DNA of 64,000 nucleotides, from positions 476,037 to 540,036 of the forward strand of contig JAFDXJ010000050.1 in the NCBI GenBank assembly GCA_018268015.1. The letters run 5' to 3'. Below, one piece after another: positions 51,925 through 60,727 of this stretch; within the stretch, counting starts at the first letter, position 1; every line of letters starts with the position of its first letter. The notes under the pieces are model-generated. The model saw only the letters and a program-made list of their open reading frames with translations, was not told where the DNA came from and did not search any database. The translations under genes were made by a program, and so were the position numbers. The DNA comes from Bacteroidota bacterium. GTDB lineage: Bacteria > Bacteroidota > Bacteroidia > Chitinophagales > Chitinophagaceae.

Positions 51925-52362
51925 TTAATCAAGCCACTCAAAATGTTCACTTCTTGGCAATTGTTCAAAAGCTCGTATGAATGAATCCGGAGGTACGGTT
52001 ATTTTTCGCAATTGAGTATCCAGCCAGGCTCCGTCTACCGTAATGATAGCGCTTAGGGTGTCTCCATTTTTCCATACTTCATGTTGCATAGACCATCTGC
52101 TGAGATTGTGTTTACATTTCAATAATTGCAAGCTCATGACTATATGATCGCCATACATGATTTCTCTTTTGAATAGAGCTTCCTCGCGCAATAGAATGGG
52201 GCCGATATGATGTTGGTGCATCACTTTAGATGTTAGCCCATGATCATGCAAAAAACAAACACGGATATAAGCGCCCCAGTCATAATAAACTGAATGACGT
52301 AAATGAAAATTAGGATCCAGGTCACTCCATCTGATTTCTACACTTTTGGTATATTTTTCCAT
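51925..52362 (-). CDS. Acyl-CoA thioesterase (4HBT hot-dog fold)
   Basis: Protein of 145 aa. Hot-dog family with KSVEIRWSDLDPNFHLRHSV near 6-25, where Asp in WSDLD is the catalytic position of 4-hydroxybenzoyl-CoA thioesterase relatives, and YYDWGAYIRVCFLHD near 26. The Asn/His context HLRHSVYYD fits. It would hydrolyse a CoA or ACP thioester; the acyl group is unknown. It follows the SprT-like gene by 2 bp, so the two are co-transcribed. Confidence 0.82.
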   Translation of the reverse strand: MEKYTKSVEIRWSDLDPNFHLRHSVYYDWGAYIRVCFLHDHGLTSKVMHQHHIGPILLREEALFKREIMYGDHIVMSLQLLKCKHNLSRWSMQHEVWKNGDTLSAIITVDGAWLDTQLRKITVPPDSFIRAFEQLPRSEHFEWLD

Positions 52363-52364
52363 CG

Positions 52365-53000
52365 TTAAACTGATTGTATATTTTCTTTATCGGGAACTAC
52401 TTCATATAATGCACTAAAAGAATATTGTTTTCCGGAATTTATTTCCATACATAAATACCGGCTTCTTATTTTTTTCAGTTTGATAAATTTTTTACCGTCT
52501 GTGGTAAAAAAAATCTGCCCATTTTCCAAAGATTCTATGAGTACTCCTTTTGCCGGTGCATCATATTTTTTCAATACCCGACCCAATTCCACATCACTGC
52601 AAGCGCTGGCGCCTGGGTTTTTGAGTGAGCGATATAAAGCAGCAGTAATATCTTGAGGGAAAATTTGATCCTGCAAAAATATTGCTAAAATGCCAGCATA
52701 AGTCTGCTTCCATTCCTTTCCATGTGCTGCAATATGATGACCATACTTTTCAAACACCAACAAATGCGCCAGCTCATGCAATAAGGTAATGAGAAAATCG
52801 TATGGGTTTAAATTCCCATTAACAGAAATGCGATGGTTTTTATCCTTGGTAGCATTGCGATACGCTCCCAGCAAGGTTTTTCGCTTCCGCGTGATGGTAA
52901 GTTCTGCTTTATAATAATTCAGATAATAAACGACTTGTTCAAAACTATTTTCCGGCAAAAATTCCCGGAGAGCCTGCATGGGATGTTCAGTTTTTGCCAT
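52365..53000 (-). CDS. SprT-like zinc metalloprotease domain protein
   Basis: Protein of 211 aa from ATG 53000 (MAKTEHPMQALREFLPENSF); the frame extends to 53072 inside the upstream gene, which is less likely. The SprT signature is LLHELAHLLVFEKYGHHIAA near 93-112: HExxH and a downstream H, the zinc site. The C-terminal half (GVLIESLENGQIFFTTDGKK) is a beta-rich module without the usual CxxC zinc ribbon. Bacteroidota members are of unknown role; eukaryotic SPRTN digests DNA-protein crosslinks. Overlaps the membrane protein gene by 14 bp. Confidence 0.82.
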   Translation of the reverse strand: MAKTEHPMQALREFLPENSFEQVVYYLNYYKAELTITRKRKTLLGAYRNATKDKNHRISVNGNLNPYDFLITLLHELAHLLVFEKYGHHIAAHGKEWKQTYAGILAIFLQDQIFPQDITAALYRSLKNPGASACSDVELGRVLKKYDAPAKGVLIESLENGQIFFTTDGKKFIKLKKIRSRYLCMEINSGKQYSFSALYEVVPDKENIQSV

Positions 53001-53391
53001 TTTCCTTATTGAGCATAGAAGCATTACGAATCTCGATGACAGTATAAATAACATAAATCCCCATAGAGGCAACCACCCCTGCTATATTTTTGTTTTCCTT
53101 GGCTAAAGCCAAATATACCACAGCAGCCAGTGCAATGACCATAAATTTAATAAATGATGCTGCCATCACACTTCTTACAAACACATTTGGATTCTTATTT
53201 TTTACCGCATTGATATGCATGATAAGTGCCAGTACTGATAAAAGAAATAATATGATATTGGCTCCTAACAAAACGGAAGACTGAATGCCTTTGGCTAATA
53301 AAATATTTTTGGCTAAAAAACAAAAGGAGTTAATAAAAATAAATGCCAGAAGCATAGGCAGGAAATATTTTCGATAATCCATTTTCTTCAT
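52987..53391 (-). CDS. Small four-helix membrane protein, AtpI-like position
   Basis: Protein of 134 aa from ATG 53391 (MKKMDYRKYFLPMLLAFIFI); the codon at 53421 is TTG. Four predicted helices: LLAFIFINSFCFLAKNILLA, LLGANIILFLLSVLALIMHI, FIKFMVIALAAVVYLALAK and VVASMGIYVIYTVIEIRNAS. The topology and the AtpZ-like gene upstream match the ATP-synthase I-like (AtpI) gene that precedes atpB in Bacteroidota, but no atpB/atpE follows. No domain is certain. Confidence 0.6.
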   Translation of the reverse strand: MKKMDYRKYFLPMLLAFIFINSFCFLAKNILLAKGIQSSVLLGANIILFLLSVLALIMHINAVKNKNPNVFVRSVMAASFIKFMVIALAAVVYLALAKENKNIAGVVASMGIYVIYTVIEIRNASMLNKENGKN

Positions 53392-53577
53392 TTGTTTATT
53401 TTTTTGGTTTGTCCTATCCAAAATTTCTTTTGGTATAGAAAGCTGTTAAAATGATTGATCTTTGAGTTTTTATTGGTTGATTTTTGTATTTCAAATATGC
53501 TATAAGCGATGGGTAGACGGAATTCATTATTTAATATATTTTTCAGCCAGGTAAAATCCAATGAAATTCATGATGTT

Positions 53578-53778
53578 TTATTTTTGAGAAGTATCATTGA
53601 TAATTTTTACAAAGATCACGATTAGAAAACATAATGGTGCTACCCAAACAAACAAAGGGAATCCAATATTTATCCATCTATCTAAATAGTACCCGGCTAC
53701 CACAGCAAGGCCAAGACCAATTAAGATCTGTGATCCCAGAGATGCATACTTCCAAAGTAATTTTTTCCCATTATCCAT
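53578..53778 (-). CDS. AtpZ/AtpI family protein
   Basis: Protein of 66 aa with two helices: KYASLGSQILIGLGLAVVAG near 10-29 and VWVAPLCFLIVIFVKIINDT near 44-63, joined by YYLDRWINIGFPLF. The G-x-Y-LD-RW loop is the hallmark of the AtpZ/F0F1-ATPase subunit family that forms an Mg2+/Ca2+ channel or assembly factor next to the ATP synthase operon. Here the ATP synthase genes themselves are not adjacent. 15 bp after the coiled-coil membrane protein gene. Confidence 0.8.
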   Translation of the reverse strand: MDNGKKLLWKYASLGSQILIGLGLAVVAGYYLDRWINIGFPLFVWVAPLCFLIVIFVKIINDTSQK

Positions 53779-53792
53779 TATACTCTTTTCAT

Positions 53793-54188
53793 TTATTCTT
53801 TCGAGATCTCCGGGGTTTCTATTTTCAAGGGTACTGTATCTTTTTGCACTAATTCAGTACCAGACAATACTTTTTTCAAATCATCCAGATATTGTTGCTT
53901 ATATAAAAGTGCCTGTTCTAATGAATCGGTACGTATTTTTATCTCCTGCATTTCAGTCTTATCTTCCCGTGCTCCATATCCCGGAATATAATATTTTAAA
54001 GGCGAAAAACTAATAAGTGCAATGCAAAAGATCATCAAAATCACCAAAGCAGAAGATAAAAACAAATATACCCGTAAACGCGATAATTTGAAGGTCACTA
54101 CTTCCTCATAGCGGTCGTCATTCATGATAACCAGCCGGTAATGATTTTGTCGCCTTTTTATGGGCTGAATTTTTTCCTGGTCAGTCAT
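53793..54188 (-). CDS. Bitopic coiled-coil membrane protein, resembles N-terminus of Bacteroidota M23 peptidases
   Basis: Protein of 131 aa. Cytoplasmic N-terminus of about 42 residues (QNHYRLVIMNDDRYEEVVTF), one helix (VYLFLSSALVILMIFCIALI near 44-63), then SFSPLKYYIPGYG and a short coiled coil with a Pro-rich end. The KLSRLRVYLFLS and PLKYYIPGYG segments match the membrane anchor of M23 metallopeptidases found next to bactofilin and atpZ genes in the phylum, but no peptidase domain follows. Either a truncated relative or an independent anchor protein. First gene of this minus-strand run. Confidence 0.6.
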   Translation of the reverse strand: MTDQEKIQPIKRRQNHYRLVIMNDDRYEEVVTFKLSRLRVYLFLSSALVILMIFCIALISFSPLKYYIPGYGAREDKTEMQEIKIRTDSLEQALLYKQQYLDDLKKVLSGTELVQKDTVPLKIETPEISKE

Positions 54189-54260
54189 ATCGTTCTTTAA
54201 AGAATAAAGATAAACTTAAAAAAAGTTTTGAGGAAATCCCCCTGCGCCAAACAATCACCT

Positions 54261-54268
54261 TATATTTG
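54261..54268 (+). promoter_or_regulatory. Putative promoter -7 box of the PorW/SprE-like gene
   Basis: Plus strand TATATTTG about 73 bp upstream of the ATG at 54342. No well-placed -33 TTTG. The leader of about 65 nt is AT-rich with no evident riboswitch. Confidence 0.4.
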
Positions 54269-54341
54269 ACAAGGTTGTAAAATAAATACATTTTATAAAA
54301 ATAATTTATCCATTTTAGAGTTAATTATCCGTTATTACCAT

Positions 54342-57284
54342 ATGAGGCGCATTTTATACAAGTTTTTAATTATTTCTTTCGCAATCATCCTTTGTTTGCC
54401 CGCTCATTCACAGCCCGGGACGACTATTGAACTTAAAAAGCCAAAGCCTTATGAAAATCGCACCTTGCCTTCTGAAAAAACCAAAGAAGGAAAGTTGGGA
54501 TTCGGGAAAAAATTATTCCAAAATACGATCACGCACTATAATTATTATTTCAATGCAGTCAATCGTTTACAAGAGATTGTTGATCAGGCTAAAGAGATTT
54601 TTCGGGATGATTATACAAAGAAATTACCTTTTTTTAATTTTAGACTGAATGCAACTGCAAGTAATAGTGATATAGATACGGTGATCAATAAATGCAATGC
54701 GGGTATCTTATTACATGATTTAAGGAATGATTGGGTAGATAATTTATATCTGGTTTTAGGGCAGGCTTATTACTACCGGAAAAATTTTGATTCCGCTAAT
54801 CAGGTTTTCCAATATATCAATTATGCCTTTGCACCTAAGGATGACGGTTATGATATTCCTGTGGGAAGTAATGCAAGTGCTCAAAACGGTGTTTTTAGTA
54901 TTGCTACAGTAGAAAAGAAAGAAAATATATTACGAAAAACATTTTCTACTCCGCAAAGCCGCAATGATGCACTCGTATGGATGGCACGGAATTTCATTGA
55001 AAATCATGATTATGATAAAGCATCAAGTCTCCTGGAAATTTTGCGACATGACCCCGTTTTCCCGGAACGTCTGCAACCCGAATTACATGAAACATTGTCT
55101 TATTTGTTTTATCAATTAAATATGAATGATAGCGCAGCCTATCATCTTGGCCTGTCACTTGACCTGGCTGCCACAAAACTTGAATATGCCCGAAAAGAAT
55201 TTTTAATGGCCCAGTTATACCACCTAGCAGGAGATAATGATAATGCCATTAAATATTATAATAAAGCTGCAAGCCATACCACCGATCCAATCATGGAAGT
55301 ATATGCAAACCTCAACAGCATAGCGGATGGCGCCGTTGATACAACATCGCTTTTACAACAAAAGTTGGACAATCTGCTCCGGTTGGCGAAAAAAGATAAA
55401 TATGCAGACAACAGGGATATCATCTATGCAGCGGCGGCAAAAGTGGCCATGGATATGAATAATGCTATACTCTCTGAAAAATTATTAAATAAAAGCATCA
55501 CATCAAGCACAGATAACCCTCAACAAAAATCAAAATCTTTTTTGGCTTTGGCTGATATGAAATATGATCAGGCACTATTCTCACCTGCCAAAAATTTTTA
55601 TGATAGTGTAGATGCTTCTTCTTTAGAGGAAACAGAGAAAGCCCGCTTACATGATCGTTTGCCCCCATTGACCATCATCAGTAATAATCTGACTACTATT
55701 TATACTCAGGATAGTTTACAGGCTCTGGCAAAACTTTCGGAAAATGATCGTATTGCAGCCGTAAAAAAAATAGTAAAATATTTAAGAAAACTAAAAGGGC
55801 TTGCAGATGAACCGGAAATCAATATCAATGCAGCAATTCCAAACCAGGCTCCGATAACTTTATTTTCAACAAATAATGGAGACTGGTATTTTAATAATAC
55901 CACTCTGAAAAGTCAGGGATATAGCCAGTTCCGAGCGAACTGGGGAAACAGGCCAAATGTAGATGACTGGCAAAGACGGGAGGCTCTTCTCAATATGTTG
56001 AATTCAAAATCCAAGGTGAATAAGGGTGAGCAAGGTGATGAAAATGCTTTAAATAGCCCGGATGCAAACAATGGAACGAATGATCAGGATATAAGCTTTG
56101 CAAGCCTGATGTCTCATATCCCTTTAACGGAAGAATTGATGAATGCTTCCAACCTGAAAATAATGGATGCTTTACTCGAGAATGGTTTGACATTCCAAAA
56201 CCAGTTAGAAAATTACCCGGCAGCCGTAGAAAGTTATGGCGCCGTATTCAATCGCTTCCCTGGCAATGATAAAAAAGCCCTTACATTATTCAACCTGTAT
56301 TATTGTTATTACAAATTGGGAAATATAACCGGTGCTGATTCAGCTAAAAATGCATTATTGTTACAATACCCTGAAAGTGAATGGGCCATAAAACTTAAGA
56401 ACCCGGTGAATGCAACTGCAGAGAAAAAGCCGGATGCCGCTACGCAACGATATAAAGATATTTACACTTTATTTATTGAAGGCAATTTTGAAAAGGCCAA
56501 AAGTGAAAAATTGGCTGCAGACAGTATCTACGGGCAAACCTATTGGACACCTCAACTTCTCTATATTGAATCTATTTATTATGTAACTGAACGGGAAGAT
56601 AGTATAGCAATTAATAGTCTGGAAAATTTGGCCAAATTATTCCCACAATCCCCTCTAGTAGAAAAAGCTAATACGATGATCGAAGTATTGAGACATCGAA
56701 AAGATATTGAAGACTATCTCACTGCTTTACAAATCACAAGACTAAATGATGATGAATCTCCGGTGGTAGATCTTACCCCGGTGCAAACAACAATTCAAAA
56801 ACCCAATACGAAAGTGGATTCCTTGGTATCGAACCCGGTGAAACAGGTAACAAAAAATATTTCTGATACTTCACACCAGGCCAATACGGTCATTCGCACC
56901 TACGAATTTGATGCTAAACAACCTCAGTTTGTGACCATCCTTTTAGATAAAGTAGCTCCGGTATTTATCAATGAAGCAAGGAATGCTTTTGATAAATATA
57001 ATAAGATAAATTTCTACAATCAGAAACTGGCAGTAAGTGCTCAAAAAATTGATGACCGTTATGCAGTCGTATTGATTGGGCCTTTTGCCGGTGCATCAGA
57101 AGCGATTGAGTATGTAGATAAAACCAGACCTGTTGCAGGCAGCCGGATCATCTCATGGCTCACACCGGATAAATTTAAATATACCATTATCAGTCAATAT
57201 AATTTGGATATACTTAAGGAAACCAAAGACCTTAATAGTTATAAACAATTATTGGAAAAAGTATTGCCTGGTAAATTTGAATAA
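54342..57284 (+). CDS. PorW/SprE-like T9SS tetratricopeptide protein
   Basis: Protein of 980 aa. Signal peptide MRRILYKFLIISFAIILCLP, cut after AHS; the lipobox Cys of typical PorW is absent. The conserved start THYNYYFNAVNRLQEIVDQA near 66-85 and KLPFFNF fits SprE. TPR-like helices follow: LYLVLGQAYYYRKNFDSANQ, ARNFIENHDYDKASSLLEIL, AQLYHLAGDNDNAIKYYNKA, ALTLFNLYYCYYKLGNITGA. The C-terminus (EARNAFDKYNKINFYNQKL, VVLIGPFAGASEA) is an SPOR-like module. SprE is required for T9SS secretion and gliding, likely linking PorKLMN to peptidoglycan. Confidence 0.82.
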   Translation: MRRILYKFLIISFAIILCLPAHSQPGTTIELKKPKPYENRTLPSEKTKEGKLGFGKKLFQNTITHYNYYFNAVNRLQEIVDQAKEIFRDDYTKKLPFFNFRLNATASNSDIDTVINKCNAGILLHDLRNDWVDNLYLVLGQAYYYRKNFDSANQVFQYINYAFAPKDDGYDIPVGSNASAQNGVFSIATVEKKENILRKTFSTPQSRNDALVWMARNFIENHDYDKASSLLEILRHDPVFPERLQPELHETLSYLFYQLNMNDSAAYHLGLSLDLAATKLEYARKEFLMAQLYHLAGDNDNAIKYYNKAASHTTDPIMEVYANLNSIADGAVDTTSLLQQKLDNLLRLAKKDKYADNRDIIYAAAAKVAMDMNNAILSEKLLNKSITSSTDNPQQKSKSFLALADMKYDQALFSPAKNFYDSVDASSLEETEKARLHDRLPPLTIISNNLTTIYTQDSLQALAKLSENDRIAAVKKIVKYLRKLKGLADEPEININAAIPNQAPITLFSTNNGDWYFNNTTLKSQGYSQFRANWGNRPNVDDWQRREALLNMLNSKSKVNKGEQGDENALNSPDANNGTNDQDISFASLMSHIPLTEELMNASNLKIMDALLENGLTFQNQLENYPAAVESYGAVFNRFPGNDKKALTLFNLYYCYYKLGNITGADSAKNALLLQYPESEWAIKLKNPVNATAEKKPDAATQRYKDIYTLFIEGNFEKAKSEKLAADSIYGQTYWTPQLLYIESIYYVTEREDSIAINSLENLAKLFPQSPLVEKANTMIEVLRHRKDIEDYLTALQITRLNDDESPVVDLTPVQTTIQKPNTKVDSLVSNPVKQVTKNISDTSHQANTVIRTYEFDAKQPQFVTILLDKVAPVFINEARNAFDKYNKINFYNQKLAVSAQKIDDRYAVVLIGPFAGASEAIEYVDKTRPVAGSRIISWLTPDKFKYTIISQYNLDILKETKDLNSYKQLLEKVLPGKFE

Positions 57285-57369
57285 AAGCCTGTCGTTTTTA
57301 ATAAAAAATTACCTGAATAAAGATGGCTTATTGAAAGAAATGGTTTTTATTGCAACGTAATATTGACCT

Positions 57370-59808
57370 ATGCCTTCCCAAAAGCAAAAAAATAATAGTG
57401 GTATCAAGCGGTCCGTGAAATTGCTCTGGCGTGTATTCTTTATCGGATTATGTGCGGCCATTGTGATGATTTTATTTGCTGACTGGGGTCTATTTGGCAA
57501 AATGCCCAGTATTGAAGAATTACAAAATCCCTCCGCATCTCTTGCCAGCCAGGTATATGCCGATGATGGTACACTCATGGGAAAGTTTTATTTACAAGAC
57601 AGGGTCAATGTTGATTACAAAGATATCAGCAAGTACATCATTGAAGCACTGGTAGCAACCGAAGATGAGCGTTTCTATGATCATAATGGCATCGATCCGA
57701 GATCTTTAGCAAGAGCCTTTTTCTCTTTAGGAAGTGAAGGCGGAGCAAGTACCATAACGATGCAGACAGCAAAAAATTTATTTACGGATAATGTCAGTAG
57801 CAATATCCTAACTCGTATGGTCCAAAAGCTCAAAGAAAGCATTATCGCCATCAAACTTGAACGCAATTTTACAAAGGATGAAATCATTACATTTTATTTA
57901 AATACTGTACCGTTTGGCGATAATGTATATGGAGTTCGAAATGCATCAAAAACATTTTTTCAAAAAGAACCCGATCGTGTAAATATTGAAGAAGCGGCGG
58001 TATTAATTGGCATGCTTAAAGCGAATACAACTTATAATCCACGCATTAATCCTGCACGTTCACGAGATCGGAGAAATGTGGTCATTGATCAAATGGTACG
58101 CAATCATTACATTCCACAATCCGTGGCAGATAGCCTGAAAGTTCCACCCATAAAATTGAATTATAAAAAACTGGATGAAACAACCGGGCTTGCACCTTAT
58201 TTTAGAATGATCCTGGGCGAAGAGATGAAACAATGGTGCAGTACCCACAAAAAAAACGATGGTGAAAATTATGATTTATACCGGGATGGATTGAAAATTT
58301 ATACAACCATTAATCCACGCATGCAATTATATGCGGAAGCAGCAGTAGCAAAGCATTTAAGTGTGATGCAAAAACAATTAAATGCACAAGACAACATTAA
58401 AAATGGCAGTGTATGGAAAAATCATAATAATGTTTTGCAGGCTGCGATGAAACAATCAGACCGGTGGCGAAATATGAAAAGAAATGGAATTGACGAGGAA
58501 GATATTAAAAAATCTTTCTTTGAAAAGACCCCTATGAAAATATTTGCCTGGAACGCCACAAGATCCACAGATACCACAATGACGCCTTATGATTCTATTA
58601 AATACCATAGACAGATGTTACAGGCTGGATTCATGGCTATGGATCCTCTCAGCGGCGAGGTAAAAGCCTGGGTAGGTGGTATTGATTTCAAAACATATAA
58701 ATATGATCATGTAAATATTAATACGAAAAGACAAGTAGGCTCTACCATAAAACCTTTACTCTATAGCCTGGCCATTGAAGATGCAGGATTTACACCTAAT
58801 ACGATTGTAGAAGATCAGCAACAAAATTTCAGTGGCTATGGTATGGTACCCGCCACCACTAAAACCTGTACCGGCAATTCCATGCCTTTAAGTGAAGCAT
58901 TGGCTTTATCCAGGAACTGTGCTACAGCTTATGTATTGAAGCAATTAGGCGCACAAGGAAATGATGGAGCAAAAAGATTTGTAGATTTTCTCCATACCTG
59001 CAATGTTCAGTCAAAGATCGACCCCTATCCTTCTATAGCTTTGGGTAGTTGTGAAATCTCTCTCTATGAAATGATGCAGGCATTCAGTATGTTTCCCGGA
59101 AGAGGATTTAATGTAAAGCCTATGTATATTACCAGAATAGAAGATGGACAGGGAAATGTTTTACAAACCAATATCCCACAACGTAAAGAAATAATTAGTG
59201 ATGCTACCGCCTATTCTGTGATAAGTATGATGGAAGGGGTAATGCAATATGGAACCGGCCGGCGTATATGGAATTATGGTGTAAGCGGGGATGTAGCCGG
59301 CAAAACCGGAACCACAAATGACAATAGCGATGCCTGGTTTATTGGCTATACGCCACAGCTTTTGTGCGGAGTATGGACCGGATGCGATGATCGTTTTATT
59401 CGATTTAATAATACGGCCATTGGACAAGGTTCATCATTAGCGTTGCCTGTTTGGGCATACTTTTATGATAAAGCAGGCGAAGATGCCACACTTGGACTTG
59501 ATCAAAAAATGGCTTTTGTAAAGCCGGATAATATGAGTAATAATATTACTTATGACTGGATCAATAATGTACCTGCAAACCTGGGTGCTGAAGGTGATGA
59601 TATTGGAAATGGTAGCGCCTCAGATTACGGAGGTGAAGAATCCCCCAGAGATAACAATGATTATATTTCTCCGGAAAGTTCCTTACCTGATTCATCAATT
59701 AAAAGCCCTGATCAGGGAAAAAAACAAAGCCCCAAACCAGGTGATAAAACAAAGCCTCCGGCACCTAAAGCCGTTATGCCTCCCTTGCCCAAAAAGGAAA
59801 ATAATTAA
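57370..59808 (+). CDS. mrcA: Penicillin-binding protein 1A
   Basis: Protein of 812 aa, class A PBP. Short cytoplasmic tail, one helix (VFFIGLCAAIVMILFADWGL near 20-39), GT51 glycosyltransferase domain with ALVATEDERFYDHNGIDPRS near 94-113, GGASTITMQTAKNLF near 126 and RKEIL-like RNFTKDEIITFYLNTVPFG near 162, then transpeptidase motifs SxxK at QVGSTIKPLLYS near 457, SxN in ALSRNCATAY near 513, and KTG at VAGKTGTTNDNSDAWFIGY near 643. The tail after 740 is Pro/Lys/Gly-rich. It polymerises and cross-links peptidoglycan. Follows the PorW-like gene by 85 bp. Confidence 0.95.
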   Translation: MPSQKQKNNSGIKRSVKLLWRVFFIGLCAAIVMILFADWGLFGKMPSIEELQNPSASLASQVYADDGTLMGKFYLQDRVNVDYKDISKYIIEALVATEDERFYDHNGIDPRSLARAFFSLGSEGGASTITMQTAKNLFTDNVSSNILTRMVQKLKESIIAIKLERNFTKDEIITFYLNTVPFGDNVYGVRNASKTFFQKEPDRVNIEEAAVLIGMLKANTTYNPRINPARSRDRRNVVIDQMVRNHYIPQSVADSLKVPPIKLNYKKLDETTGLAPYFRMILGEEMKQWCSTHKKNDGENYDLYRDGLKIYTTINPRMQLYAEAAVAKHLSVMQKQLNAQDNIKNGSVWKNHNNVLQAAMKQSDRWRNMKRNGIDEEDIKKSFFEKTPMKIFAWNATRSTDTTMTPYDSIKYHRQMLQAGFMAMDPLSGEVKAWVGGIDFKTYKYDHVNINTKRQVGSTIKPLLYSLAIEDAGFTPNTIVEDQQQNFSGYGMVPATTKTCTGNSMPLSEALALSRNCATAYVLKQLGAQGNDGAKRFVDFLHTCNVQSKIDPYPSIALGSCEISLYEMMQAFSMFPGRGFNVKPMYITRIEDGQGNVLQTNIPQRKEIISDATAYSVISMMEGVMQYGTGRRIWNYGVSGDVAGKTGTTNDNSDAWFIGYTPQLLCGVWTGCDDRFIRFNNTAIGQGSSLALPVWAYFYDKAGEDATLGLDQKMAFVKPDNMSNNITYDWINNVPANLGAEGDDIGNGSASDYGGEESPRDNNDYISPESSLPDSSIKSPDQGKKQSPKPGDKTKPPAPKAVMPPLPKKENN

Positions 59809-59922
59809 ACAATATCTATTTGCCGGAATTTTTTCTAAAAAAAGTTTATTATTTATTTCATTACACATTTTTGTAGTTTCTTTAAGTTTGAAAATAATCA
59901 TCAATACCAAAACTGTTTAATC

Positions 59923-60498
59923 ATGCAAAACAAGAATACTCAAAAAACCAGGACTGTCTTTGTATATGCTATAGCTTTACTCTTTATGGTCATATCAAAT
60001 GGATGTAATTCTAAACCCGGCACACCGGCAAAAGACAGGCGTTCATTATTAAATGGAATGTACAGCCTAATCATTGTACAAAACATGGATTCAGCCGGTC
60101 ATTGGCAACAGGATAATTGGGCAAAAGAGGGAACAGGTTATATCCTATATGATGGATCAGGCCACATGGCTGTTCAAATAACCAACAAAGGTTTCAAAGA
60201 TTATCCCTGGTTAAATGAAATGGAAGCGATCATCCCGGGAAAAGTCAATATCAGAATGGATACAATGTCTTTAAATTCTGTCAAAGATGCACTCAGCGTA
60301 TTTTCCTCTGATTATGTATATTTTGCAAACTATACCATAGATGACACAGCAGATATCGTTCAACACAATCGAATTTCAGCCTCGATCCCAAGTAATTGGA
60401 ATACCAGTGTACGCAGGGCTTTTTCCTTTAGTGGTGATACGCTTATACTGAGTTGCCTGGACAGAAACTTGCGACTGAAATGGTTAAAACTAAAATAA
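59923..60498 (+). CDS. Lipocalin-like domain lipoprotein
   Basis: Protein of 191 aa. Signal peptide TVFVYAIALLFMVISNGC with lipobox NGC gives a lipoprotein at Cys28. The mature part contains LLNGMYSLIIVQNMDSAGHW near 42 and GTGYILYDGSGHMAVQITNK near 71-90, the pattern of lipocalin-like (Lipocalin_5) proteins: G-x-W/Y...IIYDxxGxMxVQI. The last strands are DTLILSCLDRNLRLKWLKLK. Ligand and function unknown. Own transcription unit after PBP1A. Confidence 0.72.
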   Translation: MQNKNTQKTRTVFVYAIALLFMVISNGCNSKPGTPAKDRRSLLNGMYSLIIVQNMDSAGHWQQDNWAKEGTGYILYDGSGHMAVQITNKGFKDYPWLNEMEAIIPGKVNIRMDTMSLNSVKDALSVFSSDYVYFANYTIDDTADIVQHNRISASIPSNWNTSVRRAFSFSGDTLILSCLDRNLRLKWLKLK

Positions 60499-60727
60499 TC
60501 AAGTTCAAAAATAACTGCAATTTCCCCGTGTCTTGCATAGGTTTTTTCTAAACCAGGTTCGAAAGAATATAAACCGATTTTTTAAAATGAGGCTTAGCAT
60601 TACAGGAGTATAAAGGATAAAAAATTCCTGGTGCTAATACTTGATTGATCTTTAATGCAAATAGAGAAATGAAAATAGGAAGGCCTAAAAGTCTATTTCT
60701 ATTTATAGAATCTTAAAACTTACGTTT
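60499..60727. other. Intergenic region between convergent genes
   Basis: 229 bp between the lipocalin-like gene (plus) and the cysteine desulfurase gene (minus). No ORF, tRNA, strong hairpin with T-run or promoter box was found. The junction would be expected to hold a terminator, but I see none that is convincing. Confidence 0.4.
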
